A stretch of 64,000 nucleotides of DNA from Dichetophora obliterata. Taxonomy: Eukaryota > Arthropoda > Insecta > Diptera > Sciomyzidae. The notes under the pieces were generated by a model. It was not told the origin of the DNA. It did no database searches and saw only the letters and a list, made by a program, of their open reading frames with translations. Below, piece after piece: positions 1 through 11,626 of the stretch. The translations under genes and the position numbers were made by a program. Numbering within the stretch: the first letter of the stretch is position 1; every line of letters starts with the position of its first letter. The stretch is taken from the NCBI GenBank assembly GCA_963920525.1, contig OY986439.1, positions 40,738,819 to 40,802,818 on the forward strand. The letters are read 5' to 3'.

Positions 1-77
1 AATATTTTGTTATATCTGCAGCAAAACAATTATCGAAATCGAAAGTTGGATGCATTTAAACAAGAAGCTGTCACAAA

Positions 78-218
78 GGTAAGCCTTTTTGGAAACGCGC
101 GGGCATTCCAATTATATCTGAATCAGCTATTCGTAAACGTTTAAATAAGCTTGTGAATGCTGACTATTGTAACGACTTCCTGTTTCCCAGGATCAATAGC
201 TGGGATAGATCAGCCTGA
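78..218 (+). pseudogene. Tail of an unidentified reading frame
   Basis: A frame of 46 codons ends in TGA at 216-218 and contains the readable string KPFWKRAGIPIISES followed by a basic, helix-like stretch. An in-frame stop lies about seven codons upstream, so only this tail is open. The pattern of an aromatic-Trp-Lys core, a short 'GIP' turn and a helical tail resembles short C-terminal pieces of element-encoded proteins, but I do not recognise the family. No start codon, splice signals or neighbouring gene support it. It could equally be chance in a GC-richer patch. Confidence 0.2.
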
Positions 219-516
219 GTCCAGGATCGCACAATTATTTATTTAGATAGAAGCTCTGATTTTAGGCTTATTTAATTCTATTCTTTATTTTCTTTCTCAA
301 ACGTTATAAAAGATACTAAAATATTATATATATTACATATACAATTACTAATATCACCGTATCCTTGGATTTTACTGCGTGCTTGTAATTACTTGTAGCT
401 ACGTAATCCTACGTAATCCTACGGTTACTTCAAAACACAGTGACGGGTGACGTACTCATATATTCAGTAGTAAACTAATAATGTTGCTATCTATGGTTTC
501 TTAGATGGTACCTAAT

Positions 517-676
517 AGACCAAGGAGTATTCTTTATCAGCCCAGTAGAGACTAGAAAACTAATAAAAAAGGAAATTCTAAAAGTAAATATAAAAATAAA
601 CTAAAGATCCAGGTATGTCTATGTAAGACCAAGGAGTCTTCTTTATCAGCCCAGTAGAGACTAGAAAACTGATAAA
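517..676. repeat. Direct tandem duplication, period about 109 bp
   Basis: A block of about 50 bp beginning AGACCAAGGAGT and running through CAGCCCAGTAGAGACTAG occurs at 517-566 and again at 626-675 with very few differences. The sequence between the copies is A-rich and less conserved. It lies next to the minisatellite-like region that follows and may be part of the same unidentified element. Confidence 0.75.
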
Positions 677-799
677 CAAGCGAAAACTAAAAATCAATAT
701 ACAATAACAATAATCTAACTTCCGAAGCAAGCTATGATAATTTGTTTTTTTTTTTTACCTTTTCGCACGTCACTGTGTTTTATATTTCTCTGCCACGAA

Positions 800-1000
800 T
801 TGCTGCTTCCGATTCTGCTGCGTGCTCTGTCGATGTCTCTACTGTGATCTCTGATTGCGTTTCTGTCGTTGTTCTGCTGCGAGCTCTGCCTGCGTCTCTG
901 TTTCTGCTGCGAGCTCTGCTTACGTCTCTGTACTAGATCTGCCACTTGTTCTGCCAGCGTCTCTGTTACTAGTTCTGCCTGCGTCTCTGTTATGGCTCTT
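800..1000. repeat. Degenerate CTCTG-rich minisatellite
   Basis: Short blocks such as TGCGAGCTCTGC and CTGCGTCTCTGTT recur roughly every 30 bp with internal variation. This gives open frames on both strands that are low-complexity (Ser/Val/Leu-rich on plus, Gln/Arg/Ser-rich on minus). I read these frames as products of the repeat rather than genes. The local GC content is well above the surrounding DNA. Confidence 0.6.
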
Positions 1001-4000
1001 GACGTCGTGGTTAGTACCTCTGTCGACTTTTCCTGTGACTAACGTGATGACTTTTAGCACTCCACTTTAGGTCTTCACTTCTCTGCAGGTCCTTAGCAAC
1101 TGTCCCATTTCATGCCTGTGCCTTCCTTTTATACTGTCGTTGTCATGGCGACCAGCGTATGGCCTACGTGACTATGTGTTAGTTGTTGTTGCTTGTTTAC
1201 TCTACTTGTTCAATCTTTCGATTGTTCCGTTATTGTATAAAGCCTGTACACGGTGGTTGAACACATCAGTGAAACATAGAAAATTAAAATTTAAAGTTAT
1301 AAAATTGGATTATTAATAGTTGTGTATAAATATCTAAGTTATAATCAAACTATGTTATTTTGCTGCATGTACGCTCAATTTTGTAAGGGACAAAATTGGT
1401 CGTTACACTATAATGTTCTTAAAAGTCCATTTAGATGCAACACAAATCAGTGGAACATTGTTCTTTATTTCGCGTTGCAAGTGCGACATTAACAAAAACA
1501 TTCCATGCAATTGCAGCGACTTTAATAAAATTCCAGACGCATAATTAATCTATAATTGCGGTCCACGCTTGACGAATTTAGGCGATGTTGATGCAATGTC
1601 AATATAAAGTAACGATGTACAAATGCCGTTAGTTTCTGAGCCATCGAATACAGTACAAAGCGAATTCGAAAGCGTTGAGTACGAACTAGACACTTCATTT
1701 CTTTCCTTCCATCCAGATCCAGAATCAATTGGAAAAAGTTCATATTGACTGAACCACATCGCCTACAATTCTTTACGCAAGACCAACTTGAAGCATTACA
1801 TAATCGAATTGCCAGGCAAAGTAAACAACTTCATTTGATATCTTTCCTTACTAATCTTAATTGTTTTCAAAGCTTATCTATGTCATTTTCAAAATACTGA
1901 ACGCTTTGTCCACGTAGTACAGATTATGTTGTCACCGATGAACAACGCATGGGTCACATTTTATCTAAACTCGAGAGCCACCAAAAATACAGTCTACTTA
2001 ATCACGTCAAAATTTGATCGCTTAAAGCTCTATGATTTTAATACGTGAAAAGTTTCTTAGTAAAATAATAAAAATTCTGTGTTTTATTTAAATGATTTTC
2101 TTTGGAAGAGTTCAATGGTTTTTTGAGGGCTCTGATTGTATTACTCTGGAAAAGTACATTACGGTGGTATGAACATTAATAGATGCAAGGATATGCAACA
2201 TTGAATATTTTTATAGTCATCCAACGGAAACACCCACCTCCCATACAACCCATTATAGTACAATCCATAAAATTTCTATGCAATAAAAAGTGATTATGAT
2301 GAAATTAAAACAATAAAGAAAATCAAAACTTAGTGTTTTTGAACATATTAAATTGAGGTAATAATATTAGAGAACGCATATTCTTTTTAAAGAAATGAAA
2401 GTCTAGATAAAGAAAATTAATTAATTATTACTTTTGGGGAAAATAAATATCATTCGGCCGAAATATCATTCGGCATCGCCCTATGCATCGTTGGAATGCA
2501 TAAAATACACCCAATTGCAATTTTTACCATCCAGAGCTTGTCCTACGAGCACAAAGACACCAAAGATGCTCGCAAGCTCAAAGCGATGTGGGTTTAAACA
2601 ACCAAAGCCTAAGTCTTAGGGCAAAGAATCGACAACAAAGTCAGTTGCTGAGGAACTGCAGTCATTCGCAAGACTGCAAGAATTACAGTGGTAAGTTACT
2701 TCAGGATTTTTATGGTTTTTACTATAGTTGGTGGCGGTCATGGATCATGTCCTCTCTTTTTTTACACTTCTTTATTTTGATACTTCATACACACCTTCCA
2801 AATTAATACTGCACATCCTTGGGTATACATAAACATCTGTATCACCTTTCATCACATTATCTGAACTCGTTCTCTTTCTAATGTTTTTCTCCATTTCTGG
2901 TGTAGGGTTTAATACAAGTCAACTTTAAACTTTATTTTGTCTTTCTTAACAGGATATTTTAAAATAGTTTTATATAGTATGTGTAAAAACTGTAAAATTG
3001 TTGTACCGTGAAATTAATTTACATTTTTCTTAAAAAAAAACATAATTTCTGGACAGTTTGGCTTACTGCACTAAAACTAAATGGCGGATCAAATAGTGAT
3101 ATGAAAATTTTTGATATAGCATTTAATTTACTTTCATTTTCTTTTTTGTTTGTCAAGATAGAAGAACTTGTTCGCAAGATATTTTAATAGGCTAAGAATT
3201 GCTAAAAACGACCATTTGCAAAAATTTAAAACTTTGCGCCAATCTAGCTAAGCCAAGGATAAAGCTATACTCGCAGAACTTCCCCAAATCTGAAATGTTC
3301 AGTTTTACCGCAGAACCAAAATTAAACTACAACAGTGTTTTTTTCCACAAAAATAACAAAAACATCATCATTCATACTGACAGCCTGTGGGCAAGATTTT
3401 TTTATTTATATTCAATTTTATGATGGAATATGTAACAAAATTTTGTTTAGTTTTAGAATACCAGTCTTTTTTGTATTTAATATTGAATTTTGTGGTAAAC
3501 GACATGTTGGTAAATAATGAATATGCATTGATGTAGCAATGACTGCACTTGACGCAAATATTGACAAATTTTAATGCGGCTATGAGCAATATGTGTGCTT
3601 TTGACTTCAAATGCGTGTGTGTATGGTGTTTATGTGTGTGTGTGATGTGAAACTGTGTTATGTATATGCTTACCTAAATATAAATGTATATATTTTCATA
3701 AATGAAATTTTGGCTCTAATTGTAAATTTAAAACCACAAAAACTGCAGTACACACTCAAACACTTATTCACACACATGCACATCAAAAAATTGGCTAAAA
3801 CACAGTCTGGCATTCAGAGTAAAGGGTGAAAATTTGACTGCTGCTTCTGCTGTTGTTATTAAATATTTAATTATTTTTGATATTGTTGTTTTTTGTTTTG
3901 TTTATGCTATACAATGCATTTCACCACACTTTAAAGTATTCACAACTATGTCAATGAGTTTCTTAGCATCTGTGTGTATTGTGATTGAAACAAGAAATGT

Positions 4001-4597
4001 TTTAATACAACGCCATCAACTTTGCAAATGTTGTTCGTAAATTTGTTGTAATAATAAACAAATGTTTAATATTATTTCTAATTTATTGATAATATATTCT
4101 GTTGTGTTACATTAACAAGCAAAAACATAAACATGCACAGATGCAAACAAATAAAACTCTACAAATAGAGTGGAACACAAATGAATAGCTAAGCAAATTT
4201 GTTCAACAAAGTGTTCTATTTATGCGTACAATTGAATCAGTAGAAAAACTTTAAACACTATTGAATCACATGGCATAAATGAAACTCGTAGCGAATATTT
4301 TTCATTAGCGAAGAGCGTGGTATGAATTAAAACTAAGTATTGATACTAAAAATATGTTTGATAAAAGTACATAGGACTTTTATGCGAAATTGATTTCATT
4401 TTTCATATTTTTTAAATATGATACAAGTATATATTGTATTATTGTGTGCTTTGCAGCGCTTCAAGTTTATCCCCTTAAAAGCGGGCGTAATCGTAGTGAG
4501 GTCACTCTTATTTATTAAATGCTTAATTCTGTAGTTTCGAAAGAGAAAATAAATATTTTAAATTAAAATTCAAATGGATGGATTAACAAAATTAATT
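1001..4597. other. Non-coding A+T-rich stretch, nothing identified
   Basis: No recognisable gene or complete mobile element is seen. A faintly coding-like patch lies near 1760-1990 (short frames reading FFTQDQLEALHNRIARQ and VTDEQRMGHILSKLE on the plus strand, separated by non-coding DNA). It could be exons of a decayed gene, but I cannot name it. The interval 3600-4300 has CA/TG-rich tracts and small unsupported frames. Confidence 0.4.
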
Positions 4598-4639
4598 GTT
4601 TTGAATATTTTCTTACTTACTTACTTAGTTGGCACTGTA

Positions 4640-5052
4640 ACCATTTGCCGGTCTTGGCCTCATATAAGAATTTGCGCCAGCCATTTCTGTCTTTCGCTTG
4701 CTGGCGCCAGTTGGAAATTCCAAGCTTCGTCAGGTTGTGCTCTACTTGGTCTTTCTAACGAAGGTGCGGTCGTCCTCTTCTGCGTTGACCACCGCTGGGT
4801 ACCGAATCGAATATTTTCTTCACTGAGGCATCGGCTTTCATGCATTGAACATGACCGAGCCAGCAAAGCCGCTCGATTTTAATGCGCTTGACTACGTCGA
4901 TGTCAGCGTACAGCTCATATAGTTCATCATTCCACCGTATTCGGTACTCACCATTGACACAGATTGGTCCGTAGATCTTACGAAAAATCTTTCTCTTGAA
5001 TGCTCCTAAAGTCTTTTCATCTGAGCTGCTCAACGTCCAGGATTGTGATGCA
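4640..5052 (-). pseudogene. C-terminal part of the same RTE LINE
   Basis: The minus strand resumes with YASQSWTLSSSDEKTLGAFK, then IYGPICVNGEYRIRWNDEL and ERLCWLGHVQCM. These correspond to the region just after the thumb in RTE-type polyproteins. A frameshift near 4775 moves the last conserved piece (reading KRKTEMAG and YEAKTGKWLQ in other frames) before the CTTA tail. Together with the frame ending at 9075 this shows that the 4-kb insertion is a single event inside an older LINE. Confidence 0.8.
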
Positions 5053-5055
5053 TAA

Positions 5056-8000
5056 AGCCGCGTTTCCATGTGATCTTCTATTATCTTCTAGTATCCCATA
5101 TCATAAATTTTTTGCTATAAAAGCGAGATGCATATATGTGGTTTAGTTTATAGCAAGTTTGACATATGTGAAAGTTGGGATTTTCAAATTTGATTTTTTT
5201 TATTCTTTTTAATAAATTTTGATATTTTTTTGTATAGATGACCTTAGTGAAGGCAATAGAAAAATTGTACTTTTCGGCCGTCCCCACAATGTGTAAACCA
5301 ACTGGATAACTTTGGGAAATCTATTTGAAATGGCCAAGTTGATCCAAAGCTGATAACATAGTTTCAAAAATGCTATCCGGATGGCAACTGCATGGCGCCA
5401 GCAACTGCTGTGGCAAATATAAACGCAATTATAATTAAATAGTACACTCTTGTATATTTTAATTTGATAGCTTCCAGCTCCACCCAAACCCGAGAAAGCT
5501 GTTTATCCCAAAGTATGGCTTGCATTTTCATTGGTTGGAATAAGCAGATAAAAATTAACAAATAATATTTATTATTAGCTTGAATTTGTATGAAAATTTT
5601 TGTAGATTAAAAGCACGATAAAAAGAACGAAAATTACACTCAATTGCCTTGTTTAATTAATTAAATTAAACAAATTGAGAGAAATAGTATCAATTCAAAG
5701 TCTTAGCTTATACTGGTCACGAAAACAGTAAAGTGTGATATTATTGTATGCATATAAAAAGTCCTAAAATCAAAAATAAAGAAGGTGGAATTCATTTTAT
5801 TTAAAAAACACGAAAACAAAAACCAAAGACGTATATTTAGTATTGAAAAGGTACTTGTTTATTAAAATTGTTCTTATGCTATGAAAATCATCTTTTAAAA
5901 TTATTGTTAAAAAGGTTTTTTGCTTGGGGCACCAGCAGCGCTCGTCATACTTCTCGCATTGCTGTTGTTAATAATTTTTTTTATATTGGCATATATTGGT
6001 ATCAGAGATCTGCATTGAATGCTTCGTCTTTGCTTTAGGTTCGAAAATTCACTGTTCCTGCTATGCTTTCGTTCGTCAGCAAGAAATGTGTGTCATGTTG
6101 TGCAGTGTGCGCTCTTGCTAGCTGCATTGATATGCATTGTTATTGAAAAGGCAATATTGCCATTTTAATGACATAATTGTTTCAGGTTTATTTCGTTGAG
6201 TTCATTGGAAATTTGAGCACACGCTGTTTGCGCTGCTTTTCCTTTATCAACGAGGGTGAGTTCCTCATCAATTCACTACGTATGCAGATTTCAAATTAGA
6301 ACGCACTGACACACCTTATGAATAACTGTGAAATTTTAGAAAAACTTAACAGCGGAATATTCAGTTTAGTACGAAAATTTGAGACATTTGTTTTGTATAT
6401 AAAGTTTTGTTTCGAAGTAGAGCAAATAGGAAAAAAGCAGCTATTATAATTTTGTGTGTTATATTGAAGTTCTTGCATTTTTTACTTATATTTTATTTTA
6501 TTTATTTTTTTATTTGTAATTTTTTAACGTTTATTAGAAGAAAGGGCTTATGATAATAGTCGAGTAAACGAAATTGATGAATGCCAACAAACTAATAGAA
6601 AAATGTAATTTAATTAAGTTTTCAAAATAATGCATTTACTAAACATAAAAAGTTAAAATAAACAAAAAATTAAAGTGTCTGGTATATAAACCAACATTTT
6701 GTTGGTGTTACATATCTCGCCACCGAATTGAAAAAGTCAAAAAAAGTCATGTTTGACATTCTTGTTCTACTTCATCCATTTCGTAAAGTATTCAACAGCC
6801 GTGAAAACACCAACTTCAAATTGGTTCTTTTGCAAGGAATAGTAATTTAAACCAATCCAAACTAAATTTTTCACACTTTTATTGGAGAAAATAAAAACGT
6901 GTTATACATGACCCTACTTCGCCCTATAAATAAAAATGTAAGTGTATTTATGTTTTTGACGATATGTGTAGTATGTTGTAGGGATTCTGTTCAATAAAAT
7001 TGATCTGTTTGCAATTTTAAAACGCTAACGCGGAGTCATAAAAAATTGTTGAAAAGCGGTTCGTTTCTTTTATTGCATTGCAGTAATAAACAAAAAAACC
7101 TCGGCCTACAAAAAATAAGAAAAAAACGATCCTTTTGTATAGCTGCGCAAGCAGTTCCTGTAGTTAGATTTTTTCATGGTTTGTTTGCTTTGCTTTCTTC
7201 AATATATTTTAAAGGATTGTGTTCGAAAAATATAATTTGCATCGCACTTTTAGTTTGAAGAGTGTTTTGGGGTTTTCCGCTTGTTGATCCTATGTATATA
7301 TTTATTGTTTAGTTGTCTACCGCAAATATAAATCACTGAATGATTGACAACGCTGCTAACAAGAAGTTCAAAATTAAGATTTTATGACTCAAGCCCACGC
7401 CAATTGCCTAAAAAGCTAAAACCAAATATTTATAGCTTAAAATCTAACTTTAAATAACTCCTTTATCGTACAGTGAAAACCACATCAAAATCCATCTTTT
7501 ATTATTTTATATGGACATATAGAAATGAAAATTATATTCAGACAATTATACTCCAGAATACCTTTCCATCGATATAATTTTTATGTAAATGTGTTGCCGG
7601 TAAAGCACTTAAAAGTGTACGACAACTTAGCTTGCTCACGTATTTACGTTGTGGTTATGATTTTTATCATTGCATCAACTTCAATTCCAATGTTTCGTTG
7701 CTTTGTTGATGACACTTACTGTTATTTACACACGACAAGCATCAACATCAACTGAGCGAAATGTGCATTCTTTCGTTTCGTCTGTTTGGTGCGTACTGTT
7801 ATCTCAGCATACGTTTTTACGTGAATCACAAATAAGTGCAAATGAATGCGTTCATGCAGTTCTCTGATTGGTATATTATAATTTAATATATTGACCAGCG
7901 TTTTTCGGCCTTGACGAACTTCATGTGCTCCTGCGATTGTTCTTTATGCGCTAAAAACATGCACTTAAAACTCTAAAATATGCGCTAAAAACAGGTAAAA

Positions 8001-9071
8001 TATTCGTATAATATAAAAAATAAAATATGAGCAATAAATATGTAAAAACAAGCATTTTTTAAAAATATCCAAAATTATGCATTTATTGCAAAATATGGAC
8101 TAATGATTGCTAGCTGGTGCTCGCGTAACAGTGTTATTTGTTCGGAATGAGGACGCAAGCTTGATAAATTGCCGCTGCTATTAAATGCTGAGGTGCCTTC
8201 AAAGCCGGTCTCCTGAGAGCGTTCATTTGACGAGAGCGCATGCACTGACGGTGGCGATCCAGCAACAAAGAAATTGCTTATCCTTAACAGCCTCATCCGT
8301 AAAGCGTTTGTTGTCGATAATGAAGTGATAGGCATTGGCCAGCTGTCCGTGTGGTGCGCCACATAATAGAGCGTTATGTACTTCAGCTTCTTCGACTCCG
8401 AATTAAGCACAAACCTCGGAGACAGCACAAGTGTTAAAAAAATTATAATAAAGATATCGGCTGGCATGGAGAAGACCTGCAAGTGAACAAACGAAAATAG
8501 GCAATGAAATAAATGACTCCACCTATGTGATGGTTAAGCACCCTCACCTGGAACAATTTGCTGATTTGTGGAGTACGAAATAGTTCCAGATTTCTCTGCG
8601 TATTTTGCAACTACATCCAATGACTTTTTTTTCTGCCTGATAAGTATCTTCCGTATTAGTATCTTATTAATATCGCCCGTGGCTGTTCATGCTGTTGACA
8701 TTGAGAACTAAGGAAATTAAAATTATTTTATATTTTCAATGCAGACTTCATCAGTCTGTTTTTCACTGACACAAGCAAAATGTTTTTACGAGCTGTCAAT
8801 AGCTATAAAAAATGACTGCCGTATTTATAGCAAGTGATAGATTTTTATAGCAAAAGTTAAAAAAGTTTATCTTTCATGATCTTCTACGATCTCCCAGCAT
8901 CACATGAGATTGCAGAGGATATCGCATGCTATAAAATGCAAAATGTATGTCTGTTTCACACGCTCCTTTATCAATCCTACAAAGAGGCACTCCCATTCTA
9001 TTTCTTTCCCACAGAAGATGTGATTGTAGGAGATCTTAGAAGATCTTAGAAGATTACATGTAAACCGGGCT
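5056..9071. mobile_element. 4,016-bp TIR element with TAA target duplication, carrying a host gene fragment
   Basis: The ends form an inverted repeat of about 43 bp: left AGCCGCGTTTCCATGTGATC, right (complement) AGCCCGGTTTACATGTAATC, both followed by repeated ATCTTCTA blocks. TAA lies immediately outside both ends (5053-5055 and 9072-9074), and deleting the element plus one TAA restores the RTE frame. A 3-bp TWA duplication is typical of PIF/Harbinger elements. No transposase is recognisable inside, so it looks non-autonomous. The interior is A+T-rich except at 8100-8476, a frameshifted AMPK-alpha fragment. A further open stretch at 5373-5561 (minus) is unidentified. Confidence 0.8.
8100..8476 (-). 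pseudogene. AMPKalpha: AMP-activated protein kinase alpha (SNF1A) fragment inside a TIR element
   Basis: In one minus-strand frame (8420-8265) the sequence reads SEVCA, a stop, FGVEEAEVHNALL and then QLANAYHFIIDNKRF. After a frameshift another frame continues FFVAGSPPSVHAL and, further on, LRPHSEQITLLREHQLA. In order and spacing these match the segment of AMPK alpha subunits after the kinase domain (the UBA-like autoinhibitory region and the linker with the conserved AYHLIIDN and LRPHPER motifs). It contains at least one stop and one frameshift and cannot encode an active protein. A splice-acceptor-like TTCACTTGCAG precedes 8476 and a GTGAGG donor-like site lies at 8547, a possible 71-bp intron; if real, capture was from DNA rather than mRNA. 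The possible upstream exon (8548-8640) is not convincingly AMPK. Confidence 0.82.
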
Positions 9072-9074
9072 TAA

Positions 9075-10326
9075 AGTAGGACGGGCATGATGAGCGATTT
9101 ATAGAGCGTGATTTTCGTTCGTCGAGAGATGGCTCTGCTTCTCATTTGCCTACTGAGCCCAAAGTACCACCTGTTGGCAAGAGTTATTCTTCGTTTGATC
9201 TCAATGCTGATGTCGTTGGTTGAGTTTACGCTGGATCCCAGATAAACGAAGTCCTTCACATTCTCGAAGGAGGTATTGTCAACTGCAACGTGGGTTCCAA
9301 GCCGCTGGGACTGTTTGTTTGTTGACACCAAGTATTTCATCTTATCTACATTCACTGCCAGACCCATTCGACTTGACTCTCTTTCTAATCTGGAAAATGC
9401 TGCACTGACTTCGCGCGTATTATGGCCAATGATATCGATGTCATCACATACACAAGCAGCATACACAAGCAGCATAACACTCTTGTAGAATATTGTGCCA
9501 CTACGTCTCAGATCAGCAGCTCGGATGATCTTTTCCATCATTAGGTTGAAAAAGTCGCACGATAAGGAATCACCTTGTCTGTAACCTCGTTTGGTAATAA
9601 ATGGTGGGGAGAGGTCCTTCCCGATTTTAACTGCGCTGCTGGTGTTGCTCAGTGTCATCCTGCAAAGTCGTATTAGTTTTGCAGGAATACCAAATTCAGA
9701 CATAGTGGAGTACAGGTGCTTCCTTATTGGGCTGTCGAAGGCGGCTTTGTAGTCGACAAAAAGATGGTGGGTGTCGACTTGTTTTTCTTGAGTCTTCTCC
9801 AAGATTTGTCGTAGCGTGAAAATCTGGTCGATGGTGGACTTTCCAGGTCTGAAGCCACACTGATAAGGTCCGATCAGTTCGTTTACAATGGGCTTCAATC
9901 TTTCACATAAAACACTCGACAGGACCTTATATGCGATATAAACAAGGCTTATCCCATGGTAATTGACACAGATAGTAGGATCGCCTTTCTTGTGGATTGA
10001 GCAGAGCACACTGAGATTCCAATCGTTCGGAATACATTCTTCCTACCGTATTCGGCATAGAAGCTCGTGAATGCATTTAAGTAGAGCTTCGTCTCCGTTC
10101 TTAGAGTAGAGTAGAGCTCATCAGCTCCCGCGGCTTTGTTACTTTTAAGCCGAGATATAGCTATAAGAACTTCATCATAGTCGGGCAGCGGAACCTCGAC
10201 GCTGTCATTCGTAATTGGGGTTTCCGGGATATCATCTCTATTGGCGGGATGGTTGTCAGCGTCGCTATTTACAAGCTTAGAGAAGTGTTCACTCCATAAC
10301 TTCAGTGTACTCTGGACATCTGTCAC
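9075..10326 (-). pseudogene. RTE LINE reverse transcriptase (decayed, YADD box expanded)
   Basis: Two overlapping frames cover the fingers (a linker with SRLKSNKAAGADEL near 10140) and the palm and thumb (10009-9075), with GFRPGKSTIDQIF, FVDYKAAFDSP and the RQGDSLS motif in order. The catalytic box is abnormal: the DNA has a 13-bp tandem repeat near 9449-9475, so the protein reads YAACVCDD instead of the expected Tyr-Ala-Asp-Asp. The frame ends at LIMPVLL exactly where the 4-kb TIR element begins. The remaining C-terminal part resumes beyond that element at 5052. Confidence 0.85.
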
Positions 10327-10719
10327 TAGATTCCCGTTTTCATCCTTGCGGGAAGAGGTCCCGGTTTTAAAACCATCGGCGAGGCGTCTTATTTTTTCGT
10401 AAAATTTTCAGGCCTCATTCCTGTTACCATACATCTCAATCTTCTCCTGATTGCGCTTTTCTGCCTCTCTTTTTTACGCCTGAAAATACGTCTCTCTTCC
10501 CTCCTCTTTTCTTTGTATCACTCCTTAGCAGCGCGTGTTACAACCGACTGCAAGGTGGCTTTGTAGGCGGTGTCTTTCTCTGCAGTAGCGTCGCGACACT
10601 CCTGGTCGTACCACTGGTTTCGGCTAGGGCGGTGGTAGCCAATCACTTCTTCAGCAGCCGCATGCATGGAGTTGAAAATGTGTGTCCACTGCGCGCATAT
10701 AACATTGTTTGGAGGAGTG

Positions 10720-11575
10720 TTTCGAAGCAGGAGAGAGAGTCGAGTGGCGAAAGCTTCGGCTGTCTATTTCGATTCTTTCGAGATTTCTTTGTATAGGGTT
10801 GTGTGTATTTTTAGCTGCACTCAGACGTGTACGTGGCTGCGACAAGATAATGATCCGAGTCAATGTTTGCACCACGGATCGTGCGTATATCCAATACAAT
10901 GGAAGTGTGCTTTCCATTGATCAAATCGTGATCAATTTGATTTTTGGTTTTTTGATCAGGGGACAATCTAGGTGGCTTTATGAATGTTGAGATGCTTGAA
11001 ACTTGTGTTGCTTACTACCATGTTTCGTGCTGCGGCAAAGTCAATCAGCCTCATTCCGTTATCGGAGGTGTTGTCGTGGAGACTGAACTTTCCGACTGTT
11101 GGACCAAATATTGTTCCCTTGCCCACCTTAGCGTTGAAGAACCAAGCACGATTTTTACGTCGTGAGGGGGGCAGCACTCGTAAGCATATTCAAGGCGCTC
11201 GGTGAAAATTTCCTTGGAGTGTGCGCACATATTAGGGTTATATTAAAAAATTTAACGTTGATGCGGATTATAGCAAGCGTTCCTTCACAGGTGTGAATCG
11301 CAAAACGTGGGGCCGTAGTCTCTTGCCAACAACAAGTCCGCATCCAAACTCGTGCTTCTCCGCATGGCCGCTGTAGTAGATATCACAGGATGCATGCCGA
11401 ATGCAACCCTGTCTCTTCCATCGCATCTCTTGGATAGCAGTGACATCAGCTTTGTATCCTTCCAAGACATCAGTCAATTGGATAGAGGCACCTTCCCAAT
11501 TAAGGATTCGGACATTCCAGGTGCATATCCGTAAATCATTATCAGTTTTTCGTTTGCAGTAGTTGTCATCAGATT
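10720..11575 (-). pseudogene. RTE LINE endonuclease domain (decayed)
   Basis: The minus strand reads RICTWNVRILN, then VTAIQEMRWK, matching the start of an APE-like endonuclease with the catalytic Glu in the QE motif. Further on, in other frames, come FNAKVGKGTIFGPTVGKF and MRLIDFAAARNMVVSNTSF, then the region of the D-H pair (reading IDSDHYLVAA near 10845). At least two frameshifts separate these pieces, so no functional enzyme is encoded. In active elements this enzyme nicks target DNA to prime reverse transcription. It lies directly upstream of the reverse transcriptase of the same element. Confidence 0.75.
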
Positions 11576-11626
11576 TGGGGATCAGTTTTCTTCTATTATT
11601 TTTTTTTTCTTTGATATGGGTTTTGA

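Larger units (their letters stand above)
4605..11619 (-). mobile_element. RTE-like non-LTR retrotransposon, interrupted by a 4-kb TIR element
   Basis: On the minus strand the order is an APE-type endonuclease, reverse transcriptase, C-terminal region, then a (CTTA)n tail at 4612-4626, as expected for RTE-type LINEs. The coding sequence is decayed by several frameshifts. The LINE sits in a PIF/Harbinger transposase relic: the 7-mer GTTTTGA occurs at 4598-4604 and 11620-11626 and is a plausible target duplication. The body is split by a separate element at 5056-9071, across which the LINE reading frame rejoins exactly once one TAA copy is removed. RTE assignment rests on endonuclease and C-terminal wording (GPTVGKFSLHD, WLGHV) and the microsatellite tail; a related APE-type clade is possible. 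Confidence 0.8.

Noticed and set aside
715..1070. Open frames on both strands over the CTCTG-rich region
   Set aside because: They are low-complexity products of a degenerate minisatellite, overlap on opposite strands and lack any motif.
290..1410. Possible solo LTR on the minus strand (TGTAACGACC at 1409)
   Set aside because: The far end could not be located, and no second LTR, primer site or target duplication is visible.
5373..5561. Receptor-like hydrophobic frame inside the 4-kb TIR element
   Set aside because: One hydrophobic stretch and no family motif; not enough to claim a second captured gene.
8548..8640. Upstream kinase-domain exon of AMPK-alpha
   Set aside because: A few residues (EKSGTIS, NQQIV) can be aligned by eye to the kinase C-lobe, but the match is too short and another frame reads as well.
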